Below are positions 60,602-64,000 of a DNA stretch of 64,000 bases, in pieces. Made by a program: the position numbers and the translations under genes. Source of the stretch: Xestospongia muta (taxonomy: Eukaryota; Porifera; Demospongiae; Haplosclerida; Petrosiidae); contig OY848917.1 of assembly GCA_963693285.1 (NCBI GenBank), forward strand, positions 11,470,192 to 11,534,191, given 5' to 3'. The notes beneath the pieces are model-generated. The model was not told the origin of the DNA and ran no database searches. It saw only the letters and a list, made by a program, of their open reading frames with translations. Within the stretch, counting starts at the first letter, position 1, and every line of letters starts with the position of its first letter.

Positions 60602-61029
60602 ATGGGGAATGATATCCAAGTAGACAAAGAAAGAGTTGAGGACGATATTTTGAAAATGAATAAAAAATTAGATGACATCAACGAAAGTAAGTAAAGTGTC
60701 ATAACAAATATCAAGTTTATGTTTATATAGAGTTGGACAAACTACTGAAACAACCTAAAGAGCAGCAAAGTAAGTGCTTATTGATACTTCATTTATGACT
60801 TACACAACAGAGTTCTGGCAACCACGTAAGTGATATGGTCAATATCAGCAACTTCGATATCAGCAACCTGTGACTCATCAACCTGGATATCAGCAATATC
60901 ATCATCCAGGACTGTGGATATCAGCAATATCATCATCCAGGACTGTGGTATCCTCCACCTCCTCCTCCTCCAGTAGGTCCAGAAGTAGCACGTCCTCTTC
61001 AAACAGCTGTACCTGAATATAAACAATAA
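60602..61029 (+). pseudogene. small coiled-coil / Tyr-Gln-Pro-rich gene, disabled
   Basis: Exon 1 (60602-60686) starts MGNDIQVDKERVEDDILKMN, a short charged helix. It splices (GAAA|GTAAGT) to exon 2 (60731-60769, LDKLLKQPKEQQ) and, after a CAACAG acceptor, to a last exon from 60811. That exon reads FWQPRK, then TGA (60831-60833), then YGQYQQLRYQQPVTHQ, YQQYHHPGL, a proline run and VGPEVARPLQTAVPEYKQ with TAA at 61027. A 31-bp tandem duplication (about 60887-60947) also breaks the frame: each copy alone would keep it. The tail resembles short Pro/Tyr/Gln-rich tails of small membrane or scaffold proteins, but no such segment is seen. Function unknown. Confidence 0.5.
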
Positions 61030-61259
61030 CAATTTAATTATTGTAACACATTTTATCATTACTGTAGTTATTGTTAATATTACTGCTTAACTTGATTTAA
61101 TTATTGATCCTAATAAATTTGATATATTAATATTGATACTGTCAGTAATAACAAGGCTTAAAGTTTGAAAGTCAAATTCAAATTTTACCACATCTTGTTG
61201 GGTATATATTTAAATAGTAACATATAAGCACTCAACTGGAAACTACCTTTTACTATAAA
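61030..61259. other. no feature seen
   Basis: AT-rich spacer between two plus-strand genes; no repeat or gene recognised. Confidence 0.3.
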
Positions 61260-61573
61260 AGTGAGGGCTTGTCAGCACTAGCTTGGTCATATATGTTATT
61301 AAATAAATATTTTGATATTTATAAAGAGTATAGCATGAAGTTAACAAGATGAAGCTTGCCCAATTGGTAAGTAAACAAAACGTGGTCTTAAAGGTGGACT
61401 GGGAGTAGTTTAAGAATAACAGGTTTAAGCTAGTTTAAGTGATATAAACAAAAGGTTGCGGGTTGTATACTTGTATGCCTTAATAACTGCAAGGCACGCA
61501 AAATAACCATTGGTATATAAAGAAGGGAACTTACTCAAGATTCAGCTCCATTGCTCTGTTTGCATTTGTAAAA

Positions 61574-61693
61574 ATGGCATGGAAACATTTGTATGCAGAT
61601 ATGTTGAGTATTGAAGAACCAGTATCAAGTAGTAAGGGCTTGTCAACACTAGCTTGGTCATACATGATAAGTACATTTAAAAACCAGCAATAA
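61574..61693 (+). pseudogene. truncated first copy of the RPA-like gene start
   Basis: ATG at 61574 reads MAWKHLYADMLSIEEPVS, parallel to MARKRLYEDLLSIEEPVS of the gene at 62124. It then runs into the duplicated spacer and stops at 61691. A transcript from its own TATA box could encode a 39-residue peptide or read on into the second copy. Confidence 0.7.
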
Positions 61694-62063
61694 CCATGCA
61701 AGAAATTATAGAGGGTAACACATAAATGTACATATAAGATAGTAAACTAAAATTTAATAAACTAGTTCTTAATAATACAAGGCTGTTTGAATCAATAACA
61801 TTTATGAATAAATATATAGAAGGTTCTCTTTTACTAAGCAAGTTACTACCAGCCTAAATGATATTTTGATATTTATAAAGAGTATAGCATGAAGTTAACA
61901 AGATGAACCTTGCCCAATTGGTAACAAAAGGTGGTCTTAAAGGTGGACTGGGAGTAGTTTAAGAATAACAGGTTTAAGCTAGTTTCAGTGATATAAACAA
62001 AAAGGTTGCTGGTTGTATACTTGCATGCCTTAATAACTGCAAGGCATGCAAAATAACCACTAG

Positions 62064-62072
62064 TATATAAAG
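62064..62072 (+). promoter_or_regulatory. TATA box (TATATAAAG) of the RPA-like gene
   Basis: It lies 52-60 bp upstream of ATG 62124, with 'ctcaagattcagttcc' as a possible initiator. The identical arrangement sits at 61514-61522 in the duplicated copy. Confidence 0.65.
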
Positions 62073-62123
62073 AAGGGAACTTACTCAAGATTCAGTTCCA
62101 TTGCTCTGTTTGCTTCTGTCAAA

Positions 62124-63203
62124 ATGGCACGGAAACGTTTGTATGAAGATTTGTTGAGTATTGAAGAACCAGTATCAACTGCTGAAGTTCAATGTGTTGT
62201 TCAGTCATTGAGTGATATGAAAAAAGCCAAGTCAGGTGTAGAATATTATGATGGTATTGTTACTGATGGGAATAGGCAGTTATGTATTGTAGGTTTTGAC
62301 AGAAAAACACAAGGCAGTCTTTCGGAGTATCATGTAAAGTGAGAATCAGTGAAACTGCACAACTGTAACATAAAGAAAAATAACTCACACATGGAAGTGC
62401 ACATCAATCGGAACACATGTATCTCACATTCATCACAGAAATTTAGTGTACCTGCTACAGATGATGACAGAAAGCACGTCCATGCAATACGCAACATCAA
62501 AATCAAAGATTTACATAATATTGACGATGGTACTGCTGTAGCATTAAAAGCAAAGATTATATCGTTAGAACCACCACGTGGTGTATCAAGATATTACAAT
62601 TGCTGATGAAACTGGTACATCAAGTATGTCGGCTTGGGATAAAAATATTGACATATTGGAGCCATTGAAGTCTTACAAATTTGACAAAGTCTATGTTCAT
62701 AGCTACCGTGATGAGAAGAGTGTCACTTTATCACAACGTAGTGAATTCAAATTAATTGGAGATGATGAAGTAAAGGTATTAAGTACACTAGCTGATGAAA
62801 AGACAGAGATAGTCTATAATGTCGAAATTGTCGGCACTCAGAACTTTAATGTGCACTACTGTTGTAACAATTGTCGAAACAAATTAAATATTGGGCCAGG
62901 AGATGACAGTGCTAGAGGTTCTAGAGGTTCTAAGTGTGGATTGTTGCAGTTTTTAAAATCATGTGACTTTGAAGTAGCATCAAACTTGTTGTTTCAAAAT
63001 CCAGATGGAGTAATTATGCTCAAAGTGTGTACTGACAACATAAAAAAATAATTGAACTTGGGCATGGTGTAGCTGATGATGTTATCTCCTATGAGACAGA
63101 ATTTCATTTGTTAATGAATCGTATAAAAATGGATGTTACATACAATAAGGTCACACAATATGTGAATGAGATTAACTTTTCATCCATCACTCCTTCCAAG
63201 TAG
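62124..63203 (+). pseudogene. RPA1-like OB-fold protein, three lesions
   Basis: It starts MARKRLYEDLLSIEEPVS and gives VVQSLSDMKKAKSGVEYYDG and QLCIVGFDRKT, an OB-fold pattern of single-strand DNA-binding domains. TGA at 62340-62342 interrupts; the same frame then continues VKLHNCNIKKN. A one-base shift near 62580 leads to ITIADETGTSSMSAWDKNID, the signature of RPA-type OB folds, followed by VHYCCNNCRNKLN (CxxC zinc site as in the RPA C-terminal domain). A third shift in an A7 run at 63043-63049 leads to IIELGHGVADDVIS and a stop at 63201. Proteins of this kind bind ssDNA; expanded copies occur in invertebrates and in some Helitron-type elements (general knowledge). As assembled, it is non-functional. 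Confidence 0.65.
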
Positions 63204-63727
63204 TATTTATGGTTGAACATATTGATGATTTCTATTCACTTATTATATTCCTAATGTTGGTAATTATGTTTGATTCCTAATGTGAATAACAGTTTGTCAA
63301 TGTCAAGAATAAAATTATGCTAATATTATAAATTTTATTACATTACGATTATACTACATGAGAATATGCTGTTATTTGTGAGACATTTTGCTTTTAGTAT
63401 GGCTTTTGATTCATAGTAAAACCCAACCTGGACCACGCGGAGGTAGTCTCACATTCCAGGTCACCCCTATATTAAAGGGGGACAGTGGTGCATACAAAAC
63501 ATGTCACAAATATTAATAAATATATATGTATATATATATATATATATACATATATATACAAATATGTATGCTTCTTGTAAACCCATTTTCAATGGGGTGC
63601 ATACATGCAATAGTATTAAGAATAGACTAACAACATCATTTCTTTGAATATAATTACACTAAATGTACCACTGTCTGTAACAGAAATAAGCATGCTGAAG
63701 CTATGCTATAGTTTTATCATTCACAGA
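63204..63727. other. spacer with (TA)n
   Basis: An imperfect 'tatatata' run lies at about 63521-63560. 'cctggaccacgcggaggtagtc' near 63430 and 'ttccaggtcaccc' form a local GC-richer patch. No gene called. Confidence 0.4.
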
Positions 63728-64000
63728 TTACAATGGAATGGAACAATAAACAGTATCATGGTCACTGTAATATGTGTCACATACCTCAATTATAATATCA
63801 TCTGATGATCTGTTATAATATATATGATCAATTAGAGTTCCCCTATCAGTTGTAGGTGTTGACACAAGCTGTTTAAATCCATTAGTAGACATCAGATTCA
63901 ATATTCTTGAGTCTGATCTGTTGAATACATCATCAACAACACTAATCAAAACACCACCTTTGTGATTATCAAAGGCTCTGTCACATCGTAATGTAACATG
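63728..64000 (-). pseudogene. AP-endonuclease-like domain of a mobile element, open at the window edge
   Basis: From the window edge the minus strand reads LRCDRAFDNHKGGVLISV and then VFNRSDSRILNLMSTNGFKQ, QLVSTPTTDRGTLIDHIYYN and DTYYSDHDTVYCSIP. The (T)LIDHI and SDHD boxes are the last catalytic motifs of EEP/AP-type endonucleases of LINEs and Helentrons. The normal stretch between GGVLISV and the DxxF helix is missing, so an internal deletion is likely. The apparent ATG-less start at 63949 is internal. It converges on the RPA-like gene. Confidence 0.7.

Larger units (their letters stand above)
61260..62182 (+). repeat. tandem duplication of a promoter and first codons
   Basis: Two copies (about 61311-61634 and 61863-62181) share 'gatatttataaagagtatagcatgaagttaac', 'ggtggactgggagtagtttaagaataacagg', 'tatataaagaagggaacttactcaagattcag' and the start ATGGCnnGGAAACnTTTGTATG. 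A preceding block 'agggcttgtcagcactagcttggtcat' also occurs twice (61265 and 61639). Both TATA boxes (61514-61522 and 62064-62072) and both start codons are kept. Confidence 0.9.

Overview
This is an AT-rich draft-assembly window (about two thirds A+T by eye, one 200-base N gap at 670-869) from an animal nuclear genome. Genes are split by GT-AG introns, ankyrin repeats sit on exons of exactly 99 bp, and the repeats include hAT, PIF/Harbinger, pogo/Tigger, MULE, Gypsy, BEL/Pao and LINE debris. The one complete host gene encodes an ankyrin-Roc-COR-Death protein. Together with the element mix this suggests an early-branching metazoan, most likely a demosponge. The taxon is an inference, not something I could check.

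Layout. 1-6.1 kb: scattered minus-strand ankyrin exons of a second, incomplete or decaying gene, plus a broken Gypsy reverse transcriptase. 6.3-8.3 kb: a degenerate tandem repeat of about 135 bp. 10.4-22.6 kb (minus): an 11-exon gene whose proposed splices join in phase into 1011 codons plus a stop. It reads four single-repeat ankyrin exons, a P-loop Roc-like GTPase, a COR region and a C-terminal Death-like domain. Its introns hold a mosaic tandem duplication of one ankyrin exon (with a dead extra copy) and copies of a short terminal-repeat element. 23.8-24.7 kb: Gypsy remnant. 27.5-29.8 kb (plus): remains of a protein-kinase gene with a lost HRD aspartate, then a fresh-looking 5' end of what may be a sister gene.

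30.6-53.5 kb is a graveyard of nested elements: LINE 3' end, BEL/Pao fragment, three PIF/Harbinger remnants with opposite-strand MADF/BESS genes, a MULE transposase, three hAT elements (two with boundaries visible at base level) and a pogo/Tigger element with a C-terminal PHD-like zinc finger inserted into the third hAT. 53.7-56.8 kb (minus) is a multi-exon BEN-domain gene that looks broken. 57.0-59.5 kb (minus) holds a Gypsy pol 3' half with a probable LTR and a pogo fragment. 60.6-61.0 kb (plus) is a small TATA-driven coiled-coil/proline-rich gene with two disabling lesions. 61.3-63.2 kb (plus) is an RPA-like OB-fold gene whose promoter and first codons are tandemly duplicated. The right edge carries a minus-strand fragment of an AP-endonuclease-like protein.

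How things work together. The Ank-Roc-COR-Death protein is a plausible signalling or cell-death/immune scaffold of the ROCO class (established family logic; role inferred). Most other coding sequence is transposon-derived and disabled. The best leads are the Roco-Death gene and its ankyrin-exon duplication, the Harbinger layout in which transposase and MADF/BESS exons seem to interdigitate on opposite strands, the PHD-bearing pogo nested in hAT, and the duplicated promoter of the RPA-like gene.
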